A DNA stretch of 64,000 nt from Palsa-504 sp963834685. Lineage in GTDB: Bacteria > Actinomycetota > Actinomycetes > Streptosporangiales > Streptosporangiaceae. Location of the stretch: assembly GCA_963834685.1 (NCBI GenBank), contig CAWICW010000012.1, forward strand, positions 78,539 to 142,538, given 5' to 3'. The notes beneath the pieces are model-generated. The model was not told where the DNA came from and made no database searches. It saw nothing but the letters and a program-made list of their open reading frames with translations. A program made the translations under genes and the position numbers. This document shows, piece after piece, positions 8,182 to 17,422 of this stretch (within the stretch, counting starts at the first letter, position 1; every line of letters starts with the position of its first letter).

Positions 8182-8628
8182 GTGAGTGACAGCGCGCCCG
8201 ACCTGCATGTGGTCAACCTGGTCGTCAACGACATGGGCGCCAGCTTGGGCTTCTACCGCCGGCTGGGGATCCCAGTGCCCGAGGGTGAGGACGCGGCTGG
8301 CGCGCACGTTCAGCTGAGAACGCCCAGCGGCTTCAGTCTCGAGCTCGACACCGCCGAGTCGGCGCGGCTGTGGCATGCCGCGTGGCGCGCTGATCCCGCG
8401 GGCGTGAGCGTCATCGTCGGGTTCTCGCTGCCCAACCGAGATGCCGTCGACCAGCGGTATGCGGAGCTGACCTCGGCTGGTTACGTGGGCCGCCAGCCGC
8501 CGTTCGACGCCTTCTGGGGCGCGCGGTATGCGATCGTCGCCGATCCCGACGGCAACGACGTGGGGCTGATGAGCCCGATCGACGAAACACGCCGCACCTG
8601 GCCGCCCGAGCAGTCCCCGGATCCCTGA
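8182..8628 (+). CDS. VOC (glyoxalase/bleomycin-resistance/dioxygenase) family protein
   Basis: 148 aa with one complete VOC unit in paired beta-alpha-beta-beta-beta modules. Motifs: HVVNLVVNDMGASLGFYRRL with the first metal-ligand-type His, HVQLRTPSGFSLELDTAES, and FWGARYAIVADPDGNDVGLM near the end. The final region usually offers a Glu metal ligand; here the position reads ...DPDGNDVGLM, so metal binding is uncertain. Substrate unknown. Start is GTG 8182; the nearby ATG at 8178 meets a stop after three codons. No clear Shine-Dalgarno. It stands alone. Confidence 0.85.
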   Translation: MSDSAPDLHVVNLVVNDMGASLGFYRRLGIPVPEGEDAAGAHVQLRTPSGFSLELDTAESARLWHAAWRADPAGVSVIVGFSLPNRDAVDQRYAELTSAGYVGRQPPFDAFWGARYAIVADPDGNDVGLMSPIDETRRTWPPEQSPDP

Positions 8629-9072
8629 GCGACGCGGCAGCTAACGCTCACTGCCACAGGGGGACCCGCCATCCTCGCCGCGCAGAATGCCCAGTTCGGC
8701 GCGTCTCCACTAGCATTCAAGCCGGCCCTCACTGGCGTCCAGAACGAATAAGGCGGGTATCGCGCCTCGAGCTGACTAACCGCGATCGCGGAGCGTGACG
8801 ATCACGGTGTGTGGCCCGCCGGGTTGGACCCGAGATCGATCGCGGAATCGGAGGGGTTACGTCGTATTCTTCGGATCCGTCCGCGGATGCGAGATCAGAT
8901 CGTCATGTGCTCGGCCCAGGCGTTCTAGCCCGGGAAGCGGTTAGTCGCGTCGGCGGTCGGCACCGGTTCCTCTCTGTCTGCCATGACCGCAGCCGTAATT
9001 GCGTCCAGGCCCGGCTCCAGGTAAGCCGGCCGGCCGGTGTCCGGGCGTGGCGACTGACACTTCCGTGCCGGG
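8629..9072. other. Intergenic region, no gene recognised
   Basis: About 440 bp between a plus-strand and a minus-strand gene. A weak hairpin (TGAGCG / CGCTCA) just after the VOC stop could act in termination. No coding potential was convincing. Confidence 0.35.
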
Positions 9073-9870
9073 CTACTTCAGGATGTTGACGGCACGCGCC
9101 ACGATCAGTGCCACCGTGACGATGGAAATGACCGACTGCAGGGCCATGGCGAGCTTCGCCCAGCGGGACAGCGGCATCACATCGGTCGGGCTGAACGCTG
9201 ACGCGTTGGTGAATGCCAGGTAGAGGTAGTCGGCGAAGGCGGGTTCCCAGTCGGGCGGTGCCAGCTCCGGGCTGGTCATCTGCACGAACTGGAAGTCCGG
9301 GTACGGACGAGTGCCGTGGGCGCGCGCGACCGGGCCACCCCGGTCGAACTCCCAGTACCACAGCCCGAACACGATGACGTTGGTGAGCCAGATCGCTCCG
9401 CCGGTGACCAGCAGTGGCCCGGCGTTCTCCCCTTCGGTGCCGCGGACCAGGCCGATTGCCAGGTTCACCAAGGACCATGCGTTGGCGAAGCTGATCAGCG
9501 CCGCCAGCGTGAGGCCGAGGATGCGCAGCACCCGGGATTCGCGGTCGATCCGGTGCGGGTTGGCGATGAGTAGCGTGACGAGCAGTATGCCCTGGAGCGC
9601 GGGCAGGATCCATATAGGTCGCAGCACCGCCAGCCGTCCTGGCACCGCGACCTGCAGCCCGATCGCGACCGCGGTGCAGGCCGCGACCTGCCAGCGCCGC
9701 TCCCCCCTGGTCCGGCGCTGCCAGGCCGGTTTCACCGCGCCGGCGGTCCGCTCTGGCGTCCGGAAGACCGCGGCGCAGGTCTCCGCCACGCGCTGGGCGA
9801 CGACGTGCTCGAGTTCGTCGAACCGCCTGTGCAGGGACGCGAGGTCTTCGGGTTTTTTACCTTCACTCAC
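9073..9870 (-). CDS. Integral membrane protein, DUF1345-like/ion-channel-like C-terminal half
   Basis: 265 aa. A charged, probably coiled N-terminus (residues 1-55, with LHRRFDELEHVVAQRVAET) is followed by about five hydrophobic helices: around 65-85, 88-108, 118-140, 155-175 and the last at about 240-262. Between the last two lies FADYLYLAFTNASAFSPTDV, which resembles the pore-region segment of DUF1345 and bacterial two-helix channel proteins, though no TVGYG-type selectivity filter is visible. Function unknown. Start GTG 9868-9870 with AGGGG four bases upstream. No operon partner. Confidence 0.75.
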   Translation of the reverse strand: MSEGKKPEDLASLHRRFDELEHVVAQRVAETCAAVFRTPERTAGAVKPAWQRRTRGERRWQVAACTAVAIGLQVAVPGRLAVLRPIWILPALQGILLVTLLIANPHRIDRESRVLRILGLTLAALISFANAWSLVNLAIGLVRGTEGENAGPLLVTGGAIWLTNVIVFGLWYWEFDRGGPVARAHGTRPYPDFQFVQMTSPELAPPDWEPAFADYLYLAFTNASAFSPTDVMPLSRWAKLAMALQSVISIVTVALIVARAVNILK

Positions 9871-10338
9871 GAACCCCTAGTGTGGCCGGCTGATGGCGGT
9901 GAGCCGGACCCGATCGAGCACGCGGACGACAACACCGCCTGACCCGGGATCCGGACGGCATTCCCTCGGCCGGGCCCCGGTCGCCGCAGTGCGAGCCGGG
10001 AATCACCCGCGAACGGGCCGATGTCGCGGGCAGACATCGTGCTGCACCACATGCCGACCAGCACCTGCCGCAGTCTGCTGGCGCGGTGCCGGGGCAAGAC
10101 GCGGGGCGCAGACCTGGTAGCCCCAGCCGGGCAGCGGCGCGCGCGGGCTCAGCCCGCCGAGCTCGCAGCCGGCCCGATCACCGTCTCGGCGGCACTGAAC
10201 ACCAGCAGATGCCGCACGCAGGCGAAGTCCGCCGGACGGGCTGACCGGCGACTCATGGCCGAACCCCGCAGGAAGCGGCGTCACGCCAAACTGCGGAGGC
10301 AAACAGGGCGGCTGGTCAGCTGCTGCCCTGCGGCCTGC
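9871..10338. other. Intergenic region upstream of the first cyclase gene
   Basis: About 470 bp. No convincing gene; the overlapping frames are GC-bias artefacts. Its right end carries the promoter of the cyclase gene. Confidence 0.4.
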
Positions 10339-10367
10339 TTGACAGGGCCGACGTGCCTGCGTATGAC
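10339..10367 (+). promoter_or_regulatory. Consensus-like promoter of the first cyclase gene (leaderless mRNA predicted)
   Basis: TTGACA at 10339-10344 and TATGAC at 10362-10367, spaced exactly 17 bp, a near-consensus housekeeping promoter. The expected +1 falls at about 10374, which is the G of the GTG start codon, so the transcript would have no 5' leader. Confidence 0.75.
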
Positions 10368-10373
10368 GGTTGC

Positions 10374-13300
10374 GTGATGTGCGGGCAGTGCGGTGCGCCT
10401 GTAGGAGAGGGCGACCGGTTCTGCGGGGCGTGCGGCGCTCCTTCGGGGGGGTGCCCGTCGTGCGGGGCACCGGTTACTCCTGGCGATCGCTTCTGCCGTG
10501 CTTGCGGTTCCGCGCTGTCCGAAGGGGCGGCAGCTGGGAGGGCTCCCGCGTCGGCGGCCGGGCCGTCTGCGGCGGGCGGGCGGGGCCGGGAGCCGGTGGC
10601 GGAGCGGCGGGTGTGCTCGGTGCTGTTCTGCGACTTGGTCGGGTTCACCCCGCTGTCGGAGTCCCGGGACCCCGAGGCGGTCCGGGAGCTGCTCTCGCGC
10701 TACTTCGAGGCGGCGCGGACGGTGATCGGCCGGTACGGCGGGGTGGTGGAGAAGTTCATCGGGGATGCGGTGATGGCGGTGTGGGGCAGCCCGGTGGCAA
10801 CCGAGGGGGACGCGGAGCGGGCCGTGCGGGCCGGGCTGGATCTGTTGGCCGAGGTGGCCGAGCTGGGCGCGGAGGCGGGGGTGGCGGGGCTGGCGGCCCG
10901 GTGCGGGGTGGTGACCGGCGAGGTAGCGGTCACGGTGGGCGCGGCCGGTGAGGGGATTGCCGGCGATACGGTGAACACCGCCGCCCGGGTGCAGACGGCG
11001 GCGGAACCTGGCTCGGTGCTGGCCGACACGGCAACGCAGCGGCTGGCGGGCGGCGCGATCGGGTTCGCCGATGCCGGGGAGCATGCGCTGAAGGGCAAGG
11101 CGGAGCCGGCCCGGCTGTGGCGGGCCACGCGAGTGCTGTCCTGGGTGGGTACCCCCAAGCGGGTCGACGGGCTGGAGGCGCCGCTGACCGGGCGGGATGT
11201 GGAGCTGCGTACGGTCAAGGACTTGTTTCATGCCACCGCGGACCGGCGGGTGCCGCGGCTGGTACTGGTCTCCGGCCCGGCCGGAGTGGGCAAGTCCCGG
11301 CTGGGCTGGGAGTTCGAGAAGTACGCCGACGGGCTGACGGCGAAGGTGTGGTGGCACCGGGGCCGGTGCCTGTCCTACGGGGAGGGGGTGGCGTTCTGGG
11401 CGCTGGCCGAGATCGTCCGGCAGCGGCTGGGCATCGCCGAGGAAGACCCGGCCGAGGTCGCGGCGGGCAAGCTGACTGCCGGTCTGGACCGGTTCATCGC
11501 TGATCCAGGGGAGCGGGCGTATGCCGGGGTGCGGCTGGGCCGGCTGCTGGGCGCCGCCTTGGGCGCTGACGGCGCGGCCGCGCTGTCGCGGGAGGAGCTG
11601 TTCGCCGGGTGGCGGCTGTTCTTCGAGCGGCTGGCGGCGGTGCAGCCGGTAGTCATGCTGATCGAGGACGCTCAGTACGCCGACACCGGGCTCCTGGATT
11701 TCCTGGATCACCTGATCGACTGGTCCCGGGACCTGCCGATCTACGTGCTGGTGTTCGCCCGGCCCGAGCTCAGCCAGGCCCAGCCGGGGTTCGGCGCGGG
11801 CCGGAACCGGATCACGCTGACGCTGGACCCGCTGGATGCGGTGTCGATGGATGCGCTGGTGGACGCGCTGGTGCCGGGGATGCCGCCGGCCGCGCGGACC
11901 AAGATCACCAGCCAGGCTCAGGGTGTGCCGTTGTTCGCGGTGGAAACGGTGCGGTCGCTGATCGACCGGGACATCGTGCAGCCCGTCGAGGGGGTCTACC
12001 GGCTGACCGGGGACATCGGGGAGCTGGCGGTGCCGGACAGCCTGCACGCGCTGCTGGCCGCCCGGCTGGATGCCCTGGACCCCGGGGTGCGGCGGCTGGT
12101 CGCCGACGCCGCGGTGCTCGGCACCACCTTCCCGGCCGAGGCCGTGATCGCGGTGTCCGGGCAGGACGAGCAGTCGGTGCGGGCGGCGCTGGGGGACCTG
12201 GTGCGCCGCGAGGTGCTGTCGGTGTCGGCGGACCCGCTGTCGCCGGAGCGGGGCAGCTACCAGTTCGCCCAGCAGATGCTGCGCCAGGTGGCCTACGACA
12301 CGCTGTCCCGCCGGGACCGCAAGACCCGGCACCTGACGGTGGCCGCGCACCTGCGCGCCGTGTTCGCCGCTGACGGCGAGGAGGTCGCCGACGTCATCGC
12401 CCGGCACTACCTGGACGCACTGCACGCCATCCCCGATGACCCCGACACCGCCCAGATCCGCGGCCAGGCCATCACCGCGCTGATCCGGGCGGCCGAACGC
12501 GCCGAACGGACCGGCGCCCCGGCCCGCGCCGCCGCCAGCAACGCCGCCGCCGCCGAACTGACCCTGCCGGACACCGCAGATGACCAGCCAGCCGCGGGCG
12601 AGCTGTGGGAGCGGGCCGCCCAGGCCGCTGTCACAAGCGGCGACTGGGCCACGGCGGTGAGACATGCGGGCCGTGCCCGCGATGACCATCTCGGACGCGG
12701 CCAGAACCGGGCGGCCGCCCGGGCTCAGGTCATCGCCGGGGAAGCGCTGCGCAAGTGGGGCCGCCTCGCCGAGGCGCGCGACCAGCTCACGGCCGCGGTG
12801 GAGGTCCTGCGGGCGCAACCCGACACCGACACTGTGCGCGCCCTGGAGCAACTCGCGCACGTGGAGGTGGTCGCCGGGTCGCCCGACGCCGACCGGCTCT
12901 CTGCCGAGGCGCTCACCCTGGGCGAGGCTCTCGACGTGGACACTGGCCAGCTTGATGGCCTGTTCCTCATCCGCGCGATCTACCTCCACTACGCGGGGCG
13001 GCGCCTTCAAGCGGTCCCCTACTACCGCGAAAGCGTACGGCTCGCCACCCAGACCGGCGACAACATGCACATCGGACGTACCCTGCTCAATCTGGCGGAT
13101 GCCCTGGGCGTCACCGACCCGGCCGCGGCGGCGGAGGCGGCGCGCACCGCCGCCGGGCACCTGCGCCGGGCCGGCGCCCAGAAGACCCTGGCGGTTGCCA
13201 TCACGAACCTGGTCCAGGCGCTGCTGATGCTGGGCGACTGGGACGCCGCACAGGACGAACTCACCCAGGCCGCAGACGCCGAAGGGCTGACCGACATCGA

Positions 13301-13943
13301 CCACGTCGCCTGCTACCGGGGATGGGTAGCGGCACTGCGCGGCGACACCGCGACCGCCCAGACCATGCTGGCGGGACTGCAGGACCTGCCCGCCAGCGAA
13401 GATCCCCAGGACCAGGCCGCGATCAGCGTCGCCGAAGCCTTCACCGCCGCCGCCCGCGGCCAGTCGCAGGATGCGCTGCGCCAGGCCCGCGCGACGCTCG
13501 CTCACGCGGGCGCCCTGGGGATCGGCCACGAGTTCCTGCGCTGGGCGTGGCCGCTGGCCGCCCGCTCCGCGTTCGAGCTGCGCGACACCGCCGCCGCCGG
13601 GGATCTGCTCGCGCTGCTCGACGCCTACCAGCCCGGGCACATCCCCCCGATGCTGCGGGCTGAACGCGAGCTGGCCCGCGCCCGCCTGGCCGCCGCCGAC
13701 GGCGCGGCGGGCGCCGCGGCAGCCTTCGCCGCCGCGATCGCCAGCCTGCGCGAGCACAGCACCCCCTACCACCTCGCCCATGGCCTGCTCGACCATGCCC
13801 GGTACCTGCTGCGCCAGGGCGACGCCGATGCCGCCGAGGCAGCCATCGGCGAAGCCCTCGACATCGCCCGTAACCTGCGCTGTCAGCCGCTGCTGGATCG
13901 GGCCGCGAACATCACGTCCGCACAATCCCCGGTACAGGCCTAG
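10374..13943 (+). CDS. Zinc-ribbon/class III nucleotidyl cyclase/P-loop ATPase/TPR-like signalling protein, paralogue 1
   Basis: 1189 aa. Residues 1-45 hold CxxC zinc-ribbon pairs (CGQCG, FCGACG, CPSCG, FCRACG). A class III adenylate/guanylate cyclase domain spans about 80-250: VLFCDLVGFT and EKFIGDAVMAVWG give the two metal Asp, NTAARV gives the Asn/Arg pair. A P-loop ATPase domain follows: VSGPAGVGKSRLGWEF (about 300-315) and a Walker B-like VVMLIEDAQYAD. From about 700 to the end are Ala/Leu-rich helical repeats resembling TPRs. Such proteins make cAMP (or cGMP) under ATPase/TPR control; the stimulus is unknown. GTG 10374 is used because it matches the predicted +1 and the start of the paralogue; ATG 10377 is the alternative. 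Confidence 0.93.
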   Translation: MMCGQCGAPVGEGDRFCGACGAPSGGCPSCGAPVTPGDRFCRACGSALSEGAAAGRAPASAAGPSAAGGRGREPVAERRVCSVLFCDLVGFTPLSESRDPEAVRELLSRYFEAARTVIGRYGGVVEKFIGDAVMAVWGSPVATEGDAERAVRAGLDLLAEVAELGAEAGVAGLAARCGVVTGEVAVTVGAAGEGIAGDTVNTAARVQTAAEPGSVLADTATQRLAGGAIGFADAGEHALKGKAEPARLWRATRVLSWVGTPKRVDGLEAPLTGRDVELRTVKDLFHATADRRVPRLVLVSGPAGVGKSRLGWEFEKYADGLTAKVWWHRGRCLSYGEGVAFWALAEIVRQRLGIAEEDPAEVAAGKLTAGLDRFIADPGERAYAGVRLGRLLGAALGADGAAALSREELFAGWRLFFERLAAVQPVVMLIEDAQYADTGLLDFLDHLIDWSRDLPIYVLVFARPELSQAQPGFGAGRNRITLTLDPLDAVSMDALVDALVPGMPPAARTKITSQAQGVPLFAVETVRSLIDRDIVQPVEGVYRLTGDIGELAVPDSLHALLAARLDALDPGVRRLVADAAVLGTTFPAEAVIAVSGQDEQSVRAALGDLVRREVLSVSADPLSPERGSYQFAQQMLRQVAYDTLSRRDRKTRHLTVAAHLRAVFAADGEEVADVIARHYLDALHAIPDDPDTAQIRGQAITALIRAAERAERTGAPARAAASNAAAAELTLPDTADDQPAAGELWERAAQAAVTSGDWATAVRHAGRARDDHLGRGQNRAAARAQVIAGEALRKWGRLAEARDQLTAAVEVLRAQPDTDTVRALEQLAHVEVVAGSPDADRLSAEALTLGEALDVDTGQLDGLFLIRAIYLHYAGRRLQAVPYYRESVRLATQTGDNMHIGRTLLNLADALGVTDPAAAAEAARTAAGHLRRAGAQKTLAVAITNLVQALLMLGDWDAAQDELTQAADAEGLTDIDHVACYRGWVAALRGDTATAQTMLAGLQDLPASEDPQDQAAISVAEAFTAAARGQSQDALRQARATLAHAGALGIGHEFLRWAWPLAARSAFELRDTAAAGDLLALLDAYQPGHIPPMLRAERELARARLAAADGAAGAAAAFAAAIASLREHSTPYHLAHGLLDHARYLLRQGDADAAEAAIGEALDIARNLRCQPLLDRAANITSAQSPVQA

Positions 13944-14010
13944 ATCGTGGCGCTGCCCGGCCCGGAACAATCCTCAGCCCCCGGCCGAGGTCATTAAGGC
14001 CGCAACGGCC
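13944..14010 (+). repeat. 3' flank of cyclase gene 1, duplicated at 36981-37030
   Basis: Directly after the stop codon, GGCGCTGCCCGGCCCGGAAC, then AATCCTCAGC and CGGCCGAGGTCATT recur in the same order after the stop of the second cyclase gene (GGCGCGCTACCTGGCCCGAA onward). The shared non-coding tail shows the paralogues arose by copying a DNA segment extending beyond the coding sequence. Confidence 0.7.
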
Positions 14011-14390
14011 GATTGCAGCGGACCGGGCACGCCCAGAATGTTCGCTATGCCGGTGCGGCGGAACTGCGGCAGCAGGGCGATGTCGCCACGGACCTGACCA
14101 GCGACCAGCCGGACCGCCGCCACGACGGCGTGATCTGACGCTCCGCCATCCGGCGACGCAAAGACCCACATGCCGATGAGCGTTCGTCGCGGATGTCTAT
14201 GTCGAAGCCCTTCGGATACCAGATGCCGCGCCAGTTGGGTGGAGCCATGTTGGGGATGACGTGCCCCTTGGTCGAGGTCTCGAACCGTCGACGTCGGCTC
14301 GGATTTCAACATGCGGAAGAGCACTTCCTGCATACGCCACATACTGAAGGCTCCCAAGGCATCATCAGGGAGGTGATGGACGAGGTGCAT
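13974..14390 (-). pseudogene. Possible small hypothetical protein, frame disrupted
   Basis: One frame opens with an ATG at 14388-14390 (MHLVHHLPDDALGAFSMWRM QEVLFRMLKSEP), 20 bp after the stop of the gene at 14411. Natural-looking residues then continue in another frame (ETSTKGHVIPNMAPPNWRGI WYPKGFDIDIRDE), suggesting a frame break near 14280. The downstream part (VFASPDGGASDHAVVAAVRL) could be native or GC-driven. No family recognised; might be the second gene of a small operon with 14411-14782. Confidence 0.35.
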
Positions 14391-14410
14391 CTCAGCGGAT
14401 TGAAGCCTTG

Positions 14411-14782
14411 CTAACTCAATCCACGACTGTTGAGTGCTCCGTTTACCAACGCGATGGTCGCCTGGGGATCGTCTACGTCGATCACAAGTTGCGAGTAATG
14501 TTCGTCTCGCAGCGTTATCAGCACTGCCTGCTTGGGATCATGCACAACCCAGAAAGTCCATTTGCCATGACGCCGGTAGGAACCTACCGTGAACAGTCCG
14601 GGAAAGCTGTTTGCCAGCCATGGGAGGCCGGGCATTAGAGGCCTGCCCATCTGCACGCCCTCTCCAACAGCGACGACGTGTTCGAGGGGAACCGTGACCC
14701 CGCGCTTGCCGAGGGCACAGAATCGGTCAAACCCCGTTACCTCAACAACGAGATCGTCGCCGACCACCGAGACTGTCGCCAT
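14411..14782 (-). CDS. Small conserved hypothetical protein, bacterial PH-like fold
   Basis: 123 aa, soluble. It starts MATVSVVGDDLVVEVTGFDR and shows V-PLEHVVAVG, PGLPWLANSFPGLFTVGSYR, GKWTFWVVHDPKQAVLITLR and YSQLVIDVDDPQATIALVN. The alternating strands and final helix resemble small actinobacterial PH-like proteins that begin with a V-x-G-x-x-L-V-V pattern and end with a D-D-P-x-A-x-x-x-x-I helix. No enzymatic motif. Lower GC in this patch than in neighbours. Start ATG 14780-14782; function unknown. Confidence 0.7.
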   Translation of the reverse strand: MATVSVVGDDLVVEVTGFDRFCALGKRGVTVPLEHVVAVGEGVQMGRPLMPGLPWLANSFPGLFTVGSYRRHGKWTFWVVHDPKQAVLITLRDEHYSQLVIDVDDPQATIALVNGALNSRGLS

Positions 14783-15346
14783 GAGCGGATCATACCGTTC
14801 GTGCCTATGGACTCGCTCAGCCCCAGCCCTGACTACACACGCTAGCGCAGCGACTCACCGTCACCGCGACACTGTCGCGACCGAGCACGCCCATCCAGCC
14901 GACTCCACCAACGTCCGCACATGCCGAAATGAGTATTGCGTCCGACGGTATTTTCTATTCACAACCTGGAATAATTACCCATGCTTTCTCGATCCTGCCG
15001 ACGATTACCGTGCAGCCTTTTCCATCATTTTGCTAGGGAATCAGATCGCCGAATCCGAACCATCCACATGCGCACTGCATCCGCCCAGGACGGCGCGCAG
15101 ATCGTCTCGTTATGGCAGAGCGCAGAAGCGCGCATTCGCGCTTGGGGCTGGCGATGTATGACCTATGGCCTGGGTGCTCGGTGGCTGGAATCACCGAGCG
15201 GTGCTGAGCTCTTGCTGGCCGCTCGTCGTCCCGCCAGCGTGAACGGTTCTGATGGCAGCTCGATGCCGGCGTACCGGCGCCGGGGGAACAGTCTGGGCGA
15301 GGCGCGGGATTTTTGCGCTCGAGCGGCCCGCCGGGTCCCTGGTCTG
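14783..15346. other. Intergenic region with dispersed repeat copy B
   Basis: About 560 bp, AT-richer than average in 14900-15050 owing to repeat copy B (14931-15048). The remaining sequence up to the 3' end of the fusion oxidoreductase has no convincing gene. Confidence 0.45.
14931..15048. repeat. Dispersed 118-bp intergenic repeat, copy B
   Basis: Near-identical to 3278-3394 from GAGTATTGCGTCCG to GGGAATCAGATCG, about 93% by eye over the whole length, same orientation. After the shared boundary the flanks diverge completely, so the element has defined ends. Confidence 0.85.
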
Positions 15347-16357
15347 TCAGCTGATCTGGAAGACTGGAGTGCAGGGCGCCAGCGCCTCGCATTCCTCCAG
15401 GGATGGGTTGCGGCTCAGCCCTAGGTGCGGGCGGCCTCCTGGGGCGACCGCGGCGTACCGGCGGATGATGGGGGCCCGGTCGGCAACGTCCACCTCTTTC
15501 AGTGTCACCTCCTGGCGGCGGCCGCGGCGCAGCACCGCAGCACCACCGGCGGCGCGTACATTCTTGACCCAGTTGGCCTGTTCGCCCAGCATCGACACCA
15601 AGTACTCGGCGCCGTTGCAGTCGGCGATGACGACGGGGAAGGAGATGACCCGGCCGCTGCGGCGGCCCGTCACCTCCAAGCTGGCGACCTGCCGGGGAAG
15701 AACTCCGGCCCCGAACAAGATGCCCGACAGCCTGTTTTGCGGCCGGGCGGCCCAGTTCGGCCGGCCCGAACGATACATCCACCGGGAGTACCGTCCGAAC
15801 ACTGTCCCGGTAGCGGCCGTCTTCGGGCGGGCCTGGCCAGCCGGCGCGACCGGCACGCGGGCCTGGGCCGCGGCCGGGTTGCGCATGCCACCCAGCCAGA
15901 CGCCCAGGCCGTAGGTGCGGAACGCTCCTACCGGGGTGATCTCGATGACGCAGGCCGATGCCCGCCCCGCCGCGGGCAGGAGTGATCCCAGCTTTTCCAG
16001 CGCCGACCGGGCCTCCGGCGATCCGGCCGGGTGCAGGACCGCCGTGCCGTGGAAGCTGATCGTCGCCGGGGGAATGGGCGCCACCAGGGAAAACACGCCG
16101 CCCCGGCGCACCGGAACGGTCACCGCGACCCGGCCGTCAGCCGCGACGTGCCGGGCCTTCCAGGTGCCCGGGGCGACCGCGATGACCAGCCGCCGGCCGC
16201 TGGCCCGGTACACCACACCACTGGATCGGGGCTCGCCACCCGGGGTGAGGTGGCTGAGCACGGCGAACGATGCCCGCGCGACCGCCTGCCACACCTGCTC
16301 GCTGGTCAGCCCCGGCCCAGCCTGGCCGCCTGGCCCGGGCACCGTCTTGACCGTCAT
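15347..16357 (-). CDS. Two-domain split-barrel oxidoreductase: PPOX-type flavoprotein fused to a deazaflavin (F420)-dependent nitroreductase-like domain
   Basis: 336 aa. N-terminal domain (about 15-160) is a pyridoxamine-phosphate-oxidase-like split barrel: VWQAVARASFAVLSHLTPGG, SSGVVYRASGRRLVIAVAPG, WKARHVAADGRVAVTVPV. C-terminal domain (about 200-320) matches DDN-type deazaflavin-dependent oxidoreductases: ASLEVTGRRSGRVISFPVVI, EYLVSMLGEQANWVKNVRAA and RGRRQEVTLKEV. Both are expected to bind flavin-type cofactors, F420 in the second. Such a tandem is unusual; substrate unknown. Start ATG 16355-16357 is preceded by GGAGGTG; an upstream in-frame start adds 27 unstructured residues and is less likely. 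Confidence 0.85.
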   Translation of the reverse strand: MTVKTVPGPGGQAGPGLTSEQVWQAVARASFAVLSHLTPGGEPRSSGVVYRASGRRLVIAVAPGTWKARHVAADGRVAVTVPVRRGGVFSLVAPIPPATISFHGTAVLHPAGSPEARSALEKLGSLLPAAGRASACVIEITPVGAFRTYGLGVWLGGMRNPAAAQARVPVAPAGQARPKTAATGTVFGRYSRWMYRSGRPNWAARPQNRLSGILFGAGVLPRQVASLEVTGRRSGRVISFPVVIADCNGAEYLVSMLGEQANWVKNVRAAGGAAVLRRGRRQEVTLKEVDVADRAPIIRRYAAVAPGGRPHLGLSRNPSLEECEALAPCTPVFQIS

Positions 16358-16583
16358 GGCCGCACCTCCGACTGCCGTGCCGCTACCTGCCCCCGCGATG
16401 GACGCTCCCATCAGGTGGCCAGCTCGCACCGGAGTCATCGGCCCCGCCTCCAGGGGACCTTCGCCCCCAGCAGTGCGCGCATATCAACCTGTTCGCTCTG
16501 TCCCGTTCCGTCGGCGTGCCGGGGCCGCTGTCCGGGCCGTCTGCCTCTGCCAAACAGCCGCGCGGGCGTGGTGGACTGCTGGT

Positions 16584-17219
16584 GTGCCAGCCAGGACTGC
16601 CGTGGGCAACCTCGCCGTGTACCGGCGGTGGGCGCCGGTCTACGACCGGCTGTTTGGCCGGGTGTTTGCCGTCTCCCGGCGTCGCGCGCTGGAGCTGCTG
16701 GACCTGCGCCCCGGCGAGCGGGTCGTGCTGCCCGGCGTGGGGACGGGGCCTGACCTGCCGCTGCTTCCGCGCGGCGTGTCCGCGGTCGGCGTGGACATCA
16801 GTCCGCAGATGCTGGCCCGGGCCCGGGCGCGGCTGCCTGTGCCGGGGCGGGACGTCGAGCTCGTTCAGGCGGACGCGGTGCAGTTCCTCGGCGAGCACGC
16901 AGAGGCCTTCGACGCGGCCGTGCTGCATCTGGTGCTGTCGGTCGTCCCGGACGGGCGCGCGTGCCTGCACGCGGCGGTGGCGGCGCTGCGGGCCGGCGGC
17001 CGTGCCGTCGTGTTCGACAAGTTCGCACCCGAGGGGCGCATCCGCGTCGCCCGGCATGCGGTGAACCTCGTGGCGTCGCGGCTGGGGACCGATGTCACCC
17101 GCCGGTTCGAGCTGATGCTCGCCGGCAGCCCGGCGCGCGTCGTGCACGACGAACCGGCGCTGCACGGCCTGTACCGGATCATCCTGCTCGAACGCACCGG
17201 TAGGGCGGATCCCGCGTGA
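16584..17219 (+). CDS. Class I SAM-dependent methyltransferase
   Basis: About 211 aa, Rossmann-fold methyltransferase. It begins with a YRRWAPVYDRLFGRVF segment typical of PmtA/UbiE-like enzymes, motif I is RVVLPGVGTGPDLPLLP (V-L-x-G-x-G-T-G, with Pro replacing the usual Glu), motif II VGVDISPQML, then FDAAVLHLVLSVVPDG and AALRAGGRAVVFDKF. Members of this group methylate phospholipid headgroups or small molecules; substrate not predictable. The frame is open far upstream, so the start is uncertain: GTG 16584 (GGTGGA upstream) or GTG 16602. Transcribed away from the fusion oxidoreductase. Confidence 0.82.
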   Translation: MPARTAVGNLAVYRRWAPVYDRLFGRVFAVSRRRALELLDLRPGERVVLPGVGTGPDLPLLPRGVSAVGVDISPQMLARARARLPVPGRDVELVQADAVQFLGEHAEAFDAAVLHLVLSVVPDGRACLHAAVAALRAGGRAVVFDKFAPEGRIRVARHAVNLVASRLGTDVTRRFELMLAGSPARVVHDEPALHGLYRIILLERTGRADPA

Positions 17220-17422
17220 CCGCAGCGACCAGCGATCGTAACGCAGCGTGAGAGACGCGCTGGATCGCAAGCGGCGAGATCGCCGACTCGGCGCGGCTGG
17301 CATCTGCCTCGGCTGCACGGGTGATGGCATGCAGATTGTCCTGATCTGTTCCATCGCCGGGCCTTCGTGCCGAGCCGCTCATGACCTGCCCAGGACCGAT
17401 GCGCTGGCCGAGGTCGCGGTGC
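17220..17422. other. Short intergenic region between convergent genes
   Basis: It contains GAGATCGCCGACTCGGCGCG near 17276-17295 and GCAGATTGTCCTGATCTG near 17332-17349, which resemble motifs in other intergenic regions of the window. No gene seen. Confidence 0.35.

Noticed and set aside
10281..13970. A 1229-codon open frame antisense to the first cyclase gene
   Set aside because: It mirrors the cyclase codons; the product is Gly/Arg/Gln/Val-rich, has no domain, and exists only because of high third-position GC.
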